Shown in pieces: positions 1 to 6,379 of a DNA stretch of 10,267 bases. The first letter of the stretch is position 1, and each line of letters starts with the position of its first letter. Under the pieces are notes generated by a model. That model worked only from the letters and a program-made list of their open reading frames with translations. It did not search any database and was not told the DNA's origin. Source of the stretch: Chloroflexota bacterium (GTDB lineage: Bacteria; Chloroflexota; Dehalococcoidia; Lucifugimonadales; Australimonadaceae); assembly GCA_026713505.1 (NCBI GenBank), contig JAPOOH010000022.1, positions 1-10,267 of the forward strand, read 5' to 3'. Made by a program: the position numbers and the translations under genes.

Positions 1-1955
1 CGGGCGCCGCGCACGCCCGGCGGGGGGGGGGGGGGGCGCCGGAGCCGCGGGAGGCCGTCAACGCCCTGCGGCGCGCAGCGGAAGGCGGCTACCCGACGCT
101 CCATCCCGCGATCGGGTCGAACCTCGGGGCGTCGCAGCGCACAGGCGGTGGCGATGTCGACGGCGCGTTCGCCACGGCGGACCGGGTTGTCGAGGGGTCG
201 TTCGTCATCCCACGTCTCGCGCCGATGCCCATGGAGGGCCGCGGCTGCATCGCCAGTTTCGACGCCGAAGGCAACCTCACGTTCTGGTCGTCCAACCAGT
301 CGCCCCACGACACACAGCACCACATCGAGGAGGCGATCACGCTGCCGGGCCACGTGCACGTCATCACGCCGGACGTGGGCGGCGGCTTCGGGCACAAGCA
401 CCACGTCTACCCGGAGGAGGTCGCGGCCATCCTGCTGGCGATGCGGTTGCGACGCCCCGTCAAGTGGGTGGAGGAGCGCAGCGAGAACATCCACTCCTCA
501 CATGCGCGCGGGCTGGAAGCGGACGTCGAGGCCGCCGTCACGAACGAGGGTACTGTCCTCGCAATCAGGGCGCGTTTCCTGTCAGACCTCGGTGCATACT
601 GGATCAGCGGCGCGTTCACCTCGCCGGACAACGCGGCGAAGCGCTTCGCAGGCCCGTACCACATCCCCGCGTACGACGGCGACCAGGTCTGCGTGATGAC
701 GAACCGCCCGCCCATCACGTCCTACCGCGGCGCAGGGCAGCCGGAGGCCACGTTCTGCATGGAGCGCATCCTCGACCTCATCGGGGAAGAGCTGGGCATC
801 GCCCCCGTGGCCCTGCGCCGCCGTAACCTCATCCCCCCGGACCAGTTCCCCTACACGACCGCCTCCGGAACGCCGTACGTGGACGGCGACTACGAGCCGG
901 TACTCGACCGGGCGCTCGAGGTTGCCGGGTACGACGACCTGCTCGCGCGGCGCGACCGAGAGCGGAGTGAGGGGCGCACCGTCGGACTCGGCATCGCACT
1001 GTCCACGAAGGGCTCCGGTGGGACGGGAGGCGACGCGGCGCGCTCCAGCGCGGCTGCGGTGGAAGGCGACGCGGATGGCCATGTCCAGCTCACGACGGAC
1101 ATATCGCCGCACGGACAGGGGAACGCGACGACGTTCGCGCAGATAACGGCGGACGCACTCGGCGTGACGCCAGGCGCCGTGAGCGTGTTGCACGGCGACA
1201 CAGAGGCGATCCAGCCGTTCGGCCCCGGCGCGGGCACGTACGCCAGCCGGGGGCTCGTGATAGGCGGGCACGCGGTCTACCAGACCGTGTGCCAGGCGCG
1301 CGACAAGCTGATCAACGCCGCGTCGCACCTGCTCGAAACGCCCGCGGACGACGTCACGCTCGGAGGCGGAATGGCGGTCTCGCGCTCGGACGCGTCGCGC
1401 TCGGTGCCGCTCGGCAGGCTCGCGGAGATGGCAGGGAGCACGGACGGCGGCTTCCGCCACTACTCGACGTTCACGCTGCCGCCGGGGAGTTTCGCGTTCG
1501 CCACGCACATCGCGTACGTCGAGGTCGACCCGGGATCGGGCGATGTTCGCGTCCGCGATTTCGTCGCCGTCCACGACGTGGGCAACCTCGTCAACCCGCT
1601 CATCGTTGAGGGTCAGATACACGGCGGAGTGGCGCAGGGGTTCGGCGAGGCGATGTGCGAAGCCGTCTCCTACGCGGACGACGGGCGTCCCCGCGAGTGG
1701 TCATTCATGGACTACTCGATGCCGTTGGCGGAGGACCTGCCGTACATGGTCGTCGAGACGCACGCTACGGAGGCGAGGAACGGCGCGCTCGGCGTCCGGG
1801 GCATCGGCGAGATGCCGTCCTGCGCCAGCCCTGCCGCGCTCGCCAACGCCGTCCACGACGCGCTGCGGCAGATCGGCGCGCCGATGGTTGACATCCCCTT
1901 CACCGCGGAGCGCGTCTGGCGCGCCGTCCGGCAAGCTTCCGATAGAGGGGCATAA
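1..1955 (+). CDS. Molybdopterin-binding large subunit, xanthine dehydrogenase / CoxL-like family (5' partial)
   Basis: This is the catalytic subunit of a molybdenum hydroxylase, which oxidises a C-H or aldehyde group with water as oxygen source. The reading frame (phase of position 3) is open from the left edge, so the internal ATG at 225 is not the true start. Residues before it already match the family, for example a GGGDVDGAFATADRVVEGSF stretch. Numbering from that ATG, the cofactor motif GGGFGHK lies at 52-58 and the active-site loop SYRGAGQ at 166-172. The C-terminal GVRGIGE places the catalytic glutamate at about residue 529. The loop is closer to the form II CoxL pattern (AYRGAGR) than to true CO dehydrogenase (AYRCSFR), so CO oxidation is unlikely and the substrate is unknown. 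About 650 codons are visible against a usual 750-790, so about 110-130 residues lie outside. No FAD or iron-sulfur subunit gene follows; they may lie upstream. Confidence 0.9.
   Translation, partial: GAAHARRGGGGAPEPREAVNALRRAAEGGYPTLHPAIGSNLGASQRTGGGDVDGAFATADRVVEGSFVIPRLAPMPMEGRGCIASFDAEGNLTFWSSNQSPHDTQHHIEEAITLPGHVHVITPDVGGGFGHKHHVYPEEVAAILLAMRLRRPVKWVEERSENIHSSHARGLEADVEAAVTNEGTVLAIRARFLSDLGAYWISGAFTSPDNAAKRFAGPYHIPAYDGDQVCVMTNRPPITSYRGAGQPEATFCMERILDLIGEELGIAPVALRRRNLIPPDQFPYTTASGTPYVDGDYEPVLDRALEVAGYDDLLARRDRERSEGRTVGLGIALSTKGSGGTGGDAARSSAAAVEGDADGHVQLTTDISPHGQGNATTFAQITADALGVTPGAVSVLHGDTEAIQPFGPGAGTYASRGLVIGGHAVYQTVCQARDKLINAASHLLETPADDVTLGGGMAVSRSDASRSVPLGRLAEMAGSTDGGFRHYSTFTLPPGSFAFATHIAYVEVDPGSGDVRVRDFVAVHDVGNLVNPLIVEGQIHGGVAQGFGEAMCEAVSYADDGRPREWSFMDYSMPLAEDLPYMVVETHATEARNGALGVRGIGEMPSCASPAALANAVHDALRQIGAPMVDIPFTAERVWRAVRQASDRGA
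22..36. repeat. 15-base poly-G homopolymer near the window edge
   Basis: Fifteen consecutive G residues lie inside the reading frame of the molybdenum subunit and translate as a run of glycines. The residues before it (G-A-A-H-A-R-R) do not resemble the segment the family normally has here, while the residues from about position 45 onward do. The run is either a true slippery tract or a sequencing or assembly artefact at a contig end. I favour the artefact. Confidence 0.6.
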
Positions 1956-1969
1956 AGGGCAGCGCCCCT
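1946..1969. repeat. GC-rich inverted repeat downstream of the molybdenum subunit gene
   Basis: AGGGGC at 1946-1951 pairs with GCCCCT at 1964-1969. A nested alternative pairs GGGC at 1957-1960 with GCCC at 1964-1967 around an AGC loop. The element overlaps the stop codon of the molybdenum subunit gene. Related AGGGGC words recur at 2015-2038, just before the next gene. There is no T-run after the stem, so it is a weak candidate for a rho-independent terminator. It could be a degenerate copy of the small dispersed AGGGGC palindromes seen in Chloroflexota genomes; that is inference. Confidence 0.35.
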
Positions 1970-2038
1970 ACGGCGGACCAGCGCGTATTCACTACCGGAA
2001 GGGTTGCAATCCGCGCGGAAGGGGCACACTATAGGGGC

Positions 2039-2947
2039 ATGAGAGTCGGTGAGTTCGAACTGCAGGAGCCCCTGCCCGAATTGCGGTCGCCGCACATCAT
2101 CGCGTCACTGACGCCGTGGATAGACGCGGGGAGCGTCGGCTCCCTGAGCATCGAGCGGCTGAAGCGCTTCATGCGGGCCCGCGATCTGGGCGCGCTCACC
2201 AAGCCGGGACGCTTCTTCGACTACACCCGCTACCGCCCCGTCGTCTACTACGAGGACGGCAAGCGCAGGATGCGCGTTCCCAACGCAGACATGCGCTGGG
2301 CCACCGGCCTCGGCGGGCACGACTTCATCTTCCTCCACATGCTGGAGCCGCACTCCAATGCGGAGGAGTACATCGAGGCGCTCGTGGAAGTGATCTCCCA
2401 CCTGAACGTGGACCGCTTCTGCCGCATCGGCGCGATGTACGACGCCGTTCCCCACACCCGCCCGCTCCTGGTGATGGGCACGCTCAACGGCCAGCCGCTG
2501 GAGGACGTCGAAGGCGTAGAGGGAAACCGTCGCAGGCCGTACCAGGGGCCCACTTCCATTATGAACATGGTGGGCGACCGCATCAGCGAGCGCGGCATCG
2601 AAAGCATGATGCTGATGTGCAGACTCCCACACTACGTGGAACTGGAGGCGGACTTCGCAGGCCGCTCCAAGATGCTGCAGGTGCTCTCCAGCATCTACGG
2701 ATTCCCCGCCGAGTATGCTGCCAGCCAGCGCGACACGCAGCAGTACGCACGCGTGACCGCCGAGATGCAGCGCAACGCCCAGGTGAAGTCGCTCGTCGAG
2801 CGCTTGGAGTCGGACTACGACGCGCGACGCGGCAGGCGCGATCAGCAGCGGCAGGCCGAGGAGAAGAAGGACCTTCCGCCGCTCCCGCCATCAGTCGAGG
2901 AGTTCCTCGGCAAGCTCACCGGCCCCAGCGAGGAAGAGAGCAGCTAG
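2039..2947 (+). CDS. PAC2 family protein
   Basis: This 302-residue protein belongs to the PAC2 (proteasome assembly chaperone 2-like) family, known from archaea, actinobacteria and some other bacteria. Its biochemical role in bacteria is not settled. Visible family features in order: a glycine-containing N-terminal segment PWIDAGSVGS (26-35), FFDYTRYRP (59-67), the EPHS segment after a hydrophobic strand (103-106), RIGAMYDAVPHTRP (129-142), YQGPTSI (168-174) and LPHYVE (196-201). The C-terminus is charged and probably helical (about 235-280) and ends in LPPSVEEFLGKL, like the C-terminal tail of actinobacterial members. There is no signal peptide or membrane segment, so it should be cytosolic. 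The ATG at 2039 follows an AGGGG sequence at a short distance. An 83-base spacer separates it from the molybdenum subunit gene, and nothing links the two functionally. Confidence 0.85.
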   Translation: MRVGEFELQEPLPELRSPHIIASLTPWIDAGSVGSLSIERLKRFMRARDLGALTKPGRFFDYTRYRPVVYYEDGKRRMRVPNADMRWATGLGGHDFIFLHMLEPHSNAEEYIEALVEVISHLNVDRFCRIGAMYDAVPHTRPLLVMGTLNGQPLEDVEGVEGNRRRPYQGPTSIMNMVGDRISERGIESMMLMCRLPHYVELEADFAGRSKMLQVLSSIYGFPAEYAASQRDTQQYARVTAEMQRNAQVKSLVERLESDYDARRGRRDQQRQAEEKKDLPPLPPSVEEFLGKLTGPSEEESS

Positions 2948-3003
2948 CTCCACGGGCAGCCTGTCCCCGGCCAGGCGCGCCGTTCCTCAGGCCCACAGGT
3001 GTG

Positions 3004-3795
3004 ATGCCTTCCACCCCTCACCCGAGACTGACCCCTGCACCTGCGCTGGTCGGGCTGCTCGTCCTCTGCTGCACTGCATTTGCCGCCGTCCTGCTGTTGA
3101 ACTCCTGTGCGCCCGCCGGAACGCCGACAGGGGCTCCGCAGCCCACAGAGGCCCCGCAAGAGAGACCCATAACAGCCCGGGAGGCGTCAGAGGCATTGGA
3201 GCAGGGCGCTGCCAGGGTCCGCTCGGAACTGCTGCCGGACATCAGCCCCGAGAGGCCGTTCGTTCTCGTGGTCGAGATCTTCCAGAAGGGCGGCTACAAG
3301 ACCTCCCCTTTCAACTGCGTAGGCAACTACATAGCCACGTACCCGGAACGGGTGATATCGAAGCTCGTTATCACCCCTGGCCATGATGGACTCGTGACGA
3401 GCGTCACGGAGGACATCCGGGCCATCGACGGCACGCCACCTGTGGTGAGGTCCCTTGTCGACGACTCCATCATCACCGGGCCATTGGAAGACCCGTGCCC
3501 ACCGGAGGAGTACACCCAACCCGAGGGCCGGTGGGACGTCGTCCCATGGGTGGACGCCCAACTCGATGCCGCCGCCCATGCCGAAGAGCTGGGGCACACC
3601 TTCGCGGGCAGGTCTTCCTTGAATGGCCGACCGAGCTTCAGCTACGAACGCCGGACGCCCGCTTCGCTGTCGGTGCTCGAATTCGTGGAGGCCGAGCCCC
3701 TCCTGTCGCAAGAGAGCCACTACACTGTGCAGGACGACGGCAGCCTGATTCTCGAGTCCCAGACGACCGTCGTGTCGGCGAGCGCGGGGGAGTGA
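3004..3795 (+). CDS. Hypothetical lipoprotein
   Basis: I do not recognise this 263-residue protein. The N-terminus has a basic/polar stretch, a hydrophobic core (about 13-32) and a lipobox-like LNSC with Cys35. Asn at position -2 is unusual, so a plain membrane anchor remains possible. A Pro/Thr-rich linker (36-56) follows, then a soluble domain exposed outside the membrane. Two further cysteines (105 and 165) could form a disulfide. The C-terminal part alternates short strands (FSYERRTPASLSVLEFVEAE, then a DDGSLILESQTTV stretch), suggesting a beta-rich fold. A LolA/LppX-like scaffold is possible, but I cannot show it. GTG at 3001 is an equally placed alternative start. The ribosome binding site is weak (CAGG). 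It ends 39 bases before the likely MFS start, so the two may be co-transcribed. Confidence 0.75.
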   Translation: MPSTPHPRLTPAPALVGLLVLCCTAFAAVLLLNSCAPAGTPTGAPQPTEAPQERPITAREASEALEQGAARVRSELLPDISPERPFVLVVEIFQKGGYKTSPFNCVGNYIATYPERVISKLVITPGHDGLVTSVTEDIRAIDGTPPVVRSLVDDSIITGPLEDPCPPEEYTQPEGRWDVVPWVDAQLDAAAHAEELGHTFAGRSSLNGRPSFSYERRTPASLSVLEFVEAEPLLSQESHYTVQDDGSLILESQTTVVSASAGE

Positions 3796-3822
3796 GCGAA
3801 GCCTTCCGCACCGCGACAACCA

Positions 3823-3828
3823 AGGGAG
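3823..3828 (+). promoter_or_regulatory. Ribosome binding site deciding the MFS start (AGGGAG)
   Basis: AGGGAG lies six bases before an in-frame ATC at 3835. No other Shine-Dalgarno-like sequence stands near a better start, and the frame has no ATG, GTG or TTG between the stop at 3793 and the ATG at 3922. The site therefore points to the ATC position as the translation start. Confidence 0.6.
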
Positions 3829-3834
3829 CCCACC

Positions 3835-5094
3835 ATCGCGACCGATCAGGCGCCCCGTTCGTCAGGCCCGTTCTACGGGTGGGTCATCGTAGCCGCCCTC
3901 AGCATTGCCGGGGGCATCAGCATGTTCCTGGGCATCGGGAACTTCGGCATCTTCGTCGCCCCGATGGGCGAGGAGCTCGGTCTCGGCAACAGCGCTTTCG
4001 GCTGGGCGCTCTCCGCGCGTCTCCTGGGGTTCGCCGCCTCCGGCCCGTTCATCGGACGCCTGATCGACAGTCGCGGCTCCCGTGTGCCCCTCGCGGTCGG
4101 GGGAATCATGCTGGGCGGCAGCGCAGCGGCCCTGGGCATGATCAACGCTGGCTGGCAGATGGTAGGCCTCACTCTCTTCGCAGGGTTGATGGGCTTCTGG
4201 GGCAGCAGCACGCTCTTCCTCACCATCCCCATCGCCAAGTGGTTCGTGCGCAGGCGGGGCCGCGCCATGTCGCTCTTCTTCCCTGGCATTCCGTTCGGGA
4301 TAGGCATAGCCAGCCCGCTGACGCAGATGCTCATCGACGCGGTGGGCTGGCGCGACGCCTGGCTGATCCTGGGGTTAGCGGGAGGGGTCTCCATCGCTGC
4401 GATATCCCTGCTTTTCGTCCGCAGCCAGCCGTCCGACCTGGGCCTGCTGCCTGACGGGGAGACCGTGTCGCTGGGAAACTTCGGGCACGGTAGGGCGGAG
4501 CACTCCTGGACCGTGCGGGAGGCGATGCGCAGCGGCGCGTTCTGGCGCATCAGCGTGGCGTTCGGGCTGCTCATGGCCGCGATGGGAACGCTCGGCGTGT
4601 TCTGGGTGGCGTTCCTCCGGTCCTTGGATGTCTCCCCGCAGGCGGCCGCCCTCACATTCTCCGCTCAGGCATTCACGCAGGTCGCCACGTCCATAGTGGT
4701 CGCGCCCTGGGTAGACCGGGTCCAACCCCGCTACGTTGCGATGGCCGGATTCACCAGCGTTGCAGCCGCCATGCTGGTCGCGTCCGTTGCAACTACGGCG
4801 TGGCACGGGTTCGCGGGCGCGGTGCTTGCGGGAATCGGTCTCGGCGCGGGTATGCTCATGCAGACCCACATCTGGCCCTCCTACTACGGACGGGAGTACA
4901 TCGGCGCGGTGCGGGGCGCGGCGACGCCGCTGACGCTCGTCATGACGGGGATCGGCACGCCTGTCCTTGGCATCGTGTTCGACGCCACGAACTTCGCCAC
5001 GGGTTGGCTTGCCGCGGCGGGCGGGCTGTTCGTGGGATTCATGCTGCTGGCGCTCTCGCCAAAGCCGAATCCGCCCAAGTCTGACGGGCTGTAA
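3835..5094 (+). CDS. Major facilitator superfamily (MFS) transporter, monocarboxylate/oxalate-formate antiporter-like
   Basis: This inner-membrane transporter has about 12 membrane segments and 419 residues, the usual length for the superfamily. Counted from the ATC start: FYGWVIV opens the first membrane helix (13-19), typical of the monocarboxylate / oxalate-formate group. Motif A follows as GRLIDSRGSR (74-83) between helices 2 and 3. Next come WFVRRRGRAM (136-145) before helix 5 and SQPSDLGLLPDGE (197-209) in the central loop. The first ATG in frame, at 3922 (residue 30), would remove most of helix 1, so it cannot be the real start. ATC at 3835 sits six bases after AGGGAG; it is either a rare AUC start or an ATG changed by one base or misread. 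The substrate cannot be read from sequence; a small organic anion fits the subgroup. It follows the lipoprotein gene by 39 bases and converges on the oxidase gene. Confidence 0.88.
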   Translation: MATDQAPRSSGPFYGWVIVAALSIAGGISMFLGIGNFGIFVAPMGEELGLGNSAFGWALSARLLGFAASGPFIGRLIDSRGSRVPLAVGGIMLGGSAAALGMINAGWQMVGLTLFAGLMGFWGSSTLFLTIPIAKWFVRRRGRAMSLFFPGIPFGIGIASPLTQMLIDAVGWRDAWLILGLAGGVSIAAISLLFVRSQPSDLGLLPDGETVSLGNFGHGRAEHSWTVREAMRSGAFWRISVAFGLLMAAMGTLGVFWVAFLRSLDVSPQAAALTFSAQAFTQVATSIVVAPWVDRVQPRYVAMAGFTSVAAAMLVASVATTAWHGFAGAVLAGIGLGAGMLMQTHIWPSYYGREYIGAVRGAATPLTLVMTGIGTPVLGIVFDATNFATGWLAAAGGLFVGFMLLALSPKPNPPKSDGL

Positions 5095-5113
5095 GGGTTG
5101 TTCGCGGACTGAC

Positions 5114-6253
5114 TTACGACGTGAAGCGCGACGGCGCGAACAGCGAGATGTCGTGACGCGACTCCCCTCGCTCCGCCAGGTCCGCCATGATCTCGCCGAT
5201 CACGCTGCTGAACTTGAAGCCGTGGCCCGAGAATCCTGCAGCGAACGACACCTGCGGCCACTGCGCGTGCGTGCCGATGATGAAGTGCCGGTCCGGCGAG
5301 TTCGTGAACATGCAGACCGCCATGCGCAGCAGGCGTCCCGCCGCACGGGGGAAACAGCGGCACAGGACCCCCCGAAGCATCTCCTCGTCGTCCGAGCGCC
5401 ACGTCCTGTCGAGCGCGTCGGGGTCGGCTGCAACGCCAGTGTCGTCGAATTTCCCGAGCTTCAACCCCGGCACGCCGAACTCCGGGAAGCCGTAGTACTC
5501 GTCGCCGTCCATCGTCACGATGAAGACCGGGAAGCCGGACGGCGCGAACAGGGCGGGATCGTCCGGCTCGAACCACGCCATGACCTGTCGCTCCGGCACG
5601 GCAACCTGCGCCAGCTCCGGCACGAGCCGACCGGCCCACGCGCCGGCCGTCAGCACGAGCGAGCCGGCCTCATACACGCCTGCCTCGGTCCGCACGCGCA
5701 CCCCGCCGGAGAGCGCCTCCCAGTCCAGTACCCGCTCCTCCTCGTGGACCTCCGCCCCATATGCCCGCGCGACGGCCACGTGCGATTCAACACAGCGCTC
5801 CGGAGTGAGGAAGCCGCCCTGTGGCTGGACGACCGCTGTCATCTCCGGCGGCAGCGCATATCCCGGGAAGCGCTTCGACAACTCCGCGCTCGTCAGCACC
5901 TCGTGCGGTACGTCCTGCTCCCGGCAGGCGCGTAGCGTGTTCTCAAACGCCACGGCTCCGGGGACGCCCGCGTGCACGGAGCCCGTGATGTGCAGCACCT
6001 GCCCAGACGCGCGCTTCTCAAGTTCCCGCCAGAGCTCGTACGCACGGCGTCCGAGCGGAACGTATTCCGGACCCTCGTGAAACGCGAGCCGGTTGATGCG
6101 GGTGATGCCGGGGGACGACCCCCTCTCGTGAGCGATGCGGAAGCGCTCCAGCCCCAACACTCGAAGGCCGCGGTTCGCCAGCTGGTAGAGTGCCGCGCTC
6201 CCCATGCCTCCCACGCCGATCACGATGGCGTCGTAGACCCGTGCATTCGTCAA
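5114..6253 (-). CDS. FAD-dependent oxidoreductase, monomeric sarcosine oxidase / N-methyltryptophan oxidase family
   Basis: This 379-residue flavoenzyme is predicted to oxidise a secondary amine or amino acid with O2, giving an imine and H2O2. The FAD-binding GVGGMG lies at 13-18 after a beta strand, with ERF at 36-38 ending the second strand. TRINR (51-55) corresponds to the TRI-R active-site segment of sarcosine oxidase. GLKLG (263-267) supplies Lys265, the proposed oxygen-activating lysine. CMFTNSPDRHF (314-324) holds Cys314, matching the cysteine that covalently binds FAD. GFSGHGFKF (340-348) has the conserved lysine at 347. The residue matching His269 of Bacillus sarcosine oxidase appears to be Phe269, so the substrate may differ. 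The TTG start is chosen because GGAGG lies six bases upstream (6264-6260) and the family N-terminus begins there; the frame stays open upstream only by chance. It is divergent from the TctC-like gene. Confidence 0.9.
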   Translation of the reverse strand: MTNARVYDAIVIGVGGMGSAALYQLANRGLRVLGLERFRIAHERGSSPGITRINRLAFHEGPEYVPLGRRAYELWRELEKRASGQVLHITGSVHAGVPGAVAFENTLRACREQDVPHEVLTSAELSKRFPGYALPPEMTAVVQPQGGFLTPERCVESHVAVARAYGAEVHEEERVLDWEALSGGVRVRTEAGVYEAGSLVLTAGAWAGRLVPELAQVAVPERQVMAWFEPDDPALFAPSGFPVFIVTMDGDEYYGFPEFGVPGLKLGKFDDTGVAADPDALDRTWRSDDEEMLRGVLCRCFPRAAGRLLRMAVCMFTNSPDRHFIIGTHAQWPQVSFAAGFSGHGFKFSSVIGEIMADLAERGESRHDISLFAPSRFTS

Positions 6254-6259
6254 GTGCTT

Positions 6260-6264
6260 CCTCC
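6260..6264 (-). promoter_or_regulatory. Ribosome binding site deciding the TTG start of the oxidase (GGAGG)
   Basis: On the - strand GGAGG is followed by AAGCAC and then TTG at 6253-6251. The spacing is six bases, and the encoded protein then begins exactly at the expected family N-terminus, 11 residues before the glycine-rich FAD motif. Confidence 0.75.
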
Positions 6265-6290
6265 GTTCGGGATGGTTGAGGGGGCGGCGA

Positions 6291-6319
6291 TTGCCCTTGC
6301 ATGACTCAGATGCTAGCAT
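6291..6319 (+). promoter_or_regulatory. Predicted promoter of the TctC-like gene (TTGCCC / N17 / TGC-TAGCAT)
   Basis: TTGCCC at 6291-6296 resembles a -35 hexamer. After a 17-base spacer comes TAGCAT at 6314-6319, preceded by TGC as in an extended -10. Transcription would start near 6326, giving a leader of about 54 bases before the ATG at 6380. A very similar arrangement precedes the UbiD-like gene at 10134-10163. The prediction rests on pattern only. Confidence 0.5.
6310..6319. promoter_or_regulatory. Palindromic -10 element, possible bidirectional promoter
   Basis: ATGCTAGCAT is its own reverse complement, so the same TGC-TAGCAT extended -10 reads on both strands. Read leftward, a transcript would start near 6303 and give a leader of about 50 bases before the oxidase TTG. 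The rightward leader to the TctC-like gene would be about 54 bases. No good -35 hexamer is seen on the - strand. An alternative is a repressor binding site. Confidence 0.35.
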
Positions 6320-6379
6320 TTCGGCAACCGCGCTTACGGCACCGTTTTGCGCGGGCTTTACGTGTAAGGGAGGAAGTTC

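Noticed and set aside
582..1622. Long - strand open frame opposite the molybdenum subunit gene
   Set aside because: Its translation is arginine-rich and low in family features. It is the usual shadow of a high-GC gene, and the + strand protein here is clearly conserved.
2004..2038. TTGCAA with CTATAG before the PAC2 gene as a promoter
   Set aside because: The spacing is off, at about 20 bases to TATAGG, and the -10 lacks the final T. I could not support it.
2116..3003. Open frame running through the PAC2 gene into the lipoprotein, suggesting a fusion
   Set aside because: The upstream part is an out-of-frame shadow of the PAC2 gene. The export signal of the lipoprotein begins only at 3004, where a real N-terminus is expected.
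5091..5117. GTAAG/CTTAC inverted repeat between the converging MFS and oxidase genes
   Set aside because: The stem is only five base pairs and consists mainly of the two stop codons. It is too weak to call a terminator.
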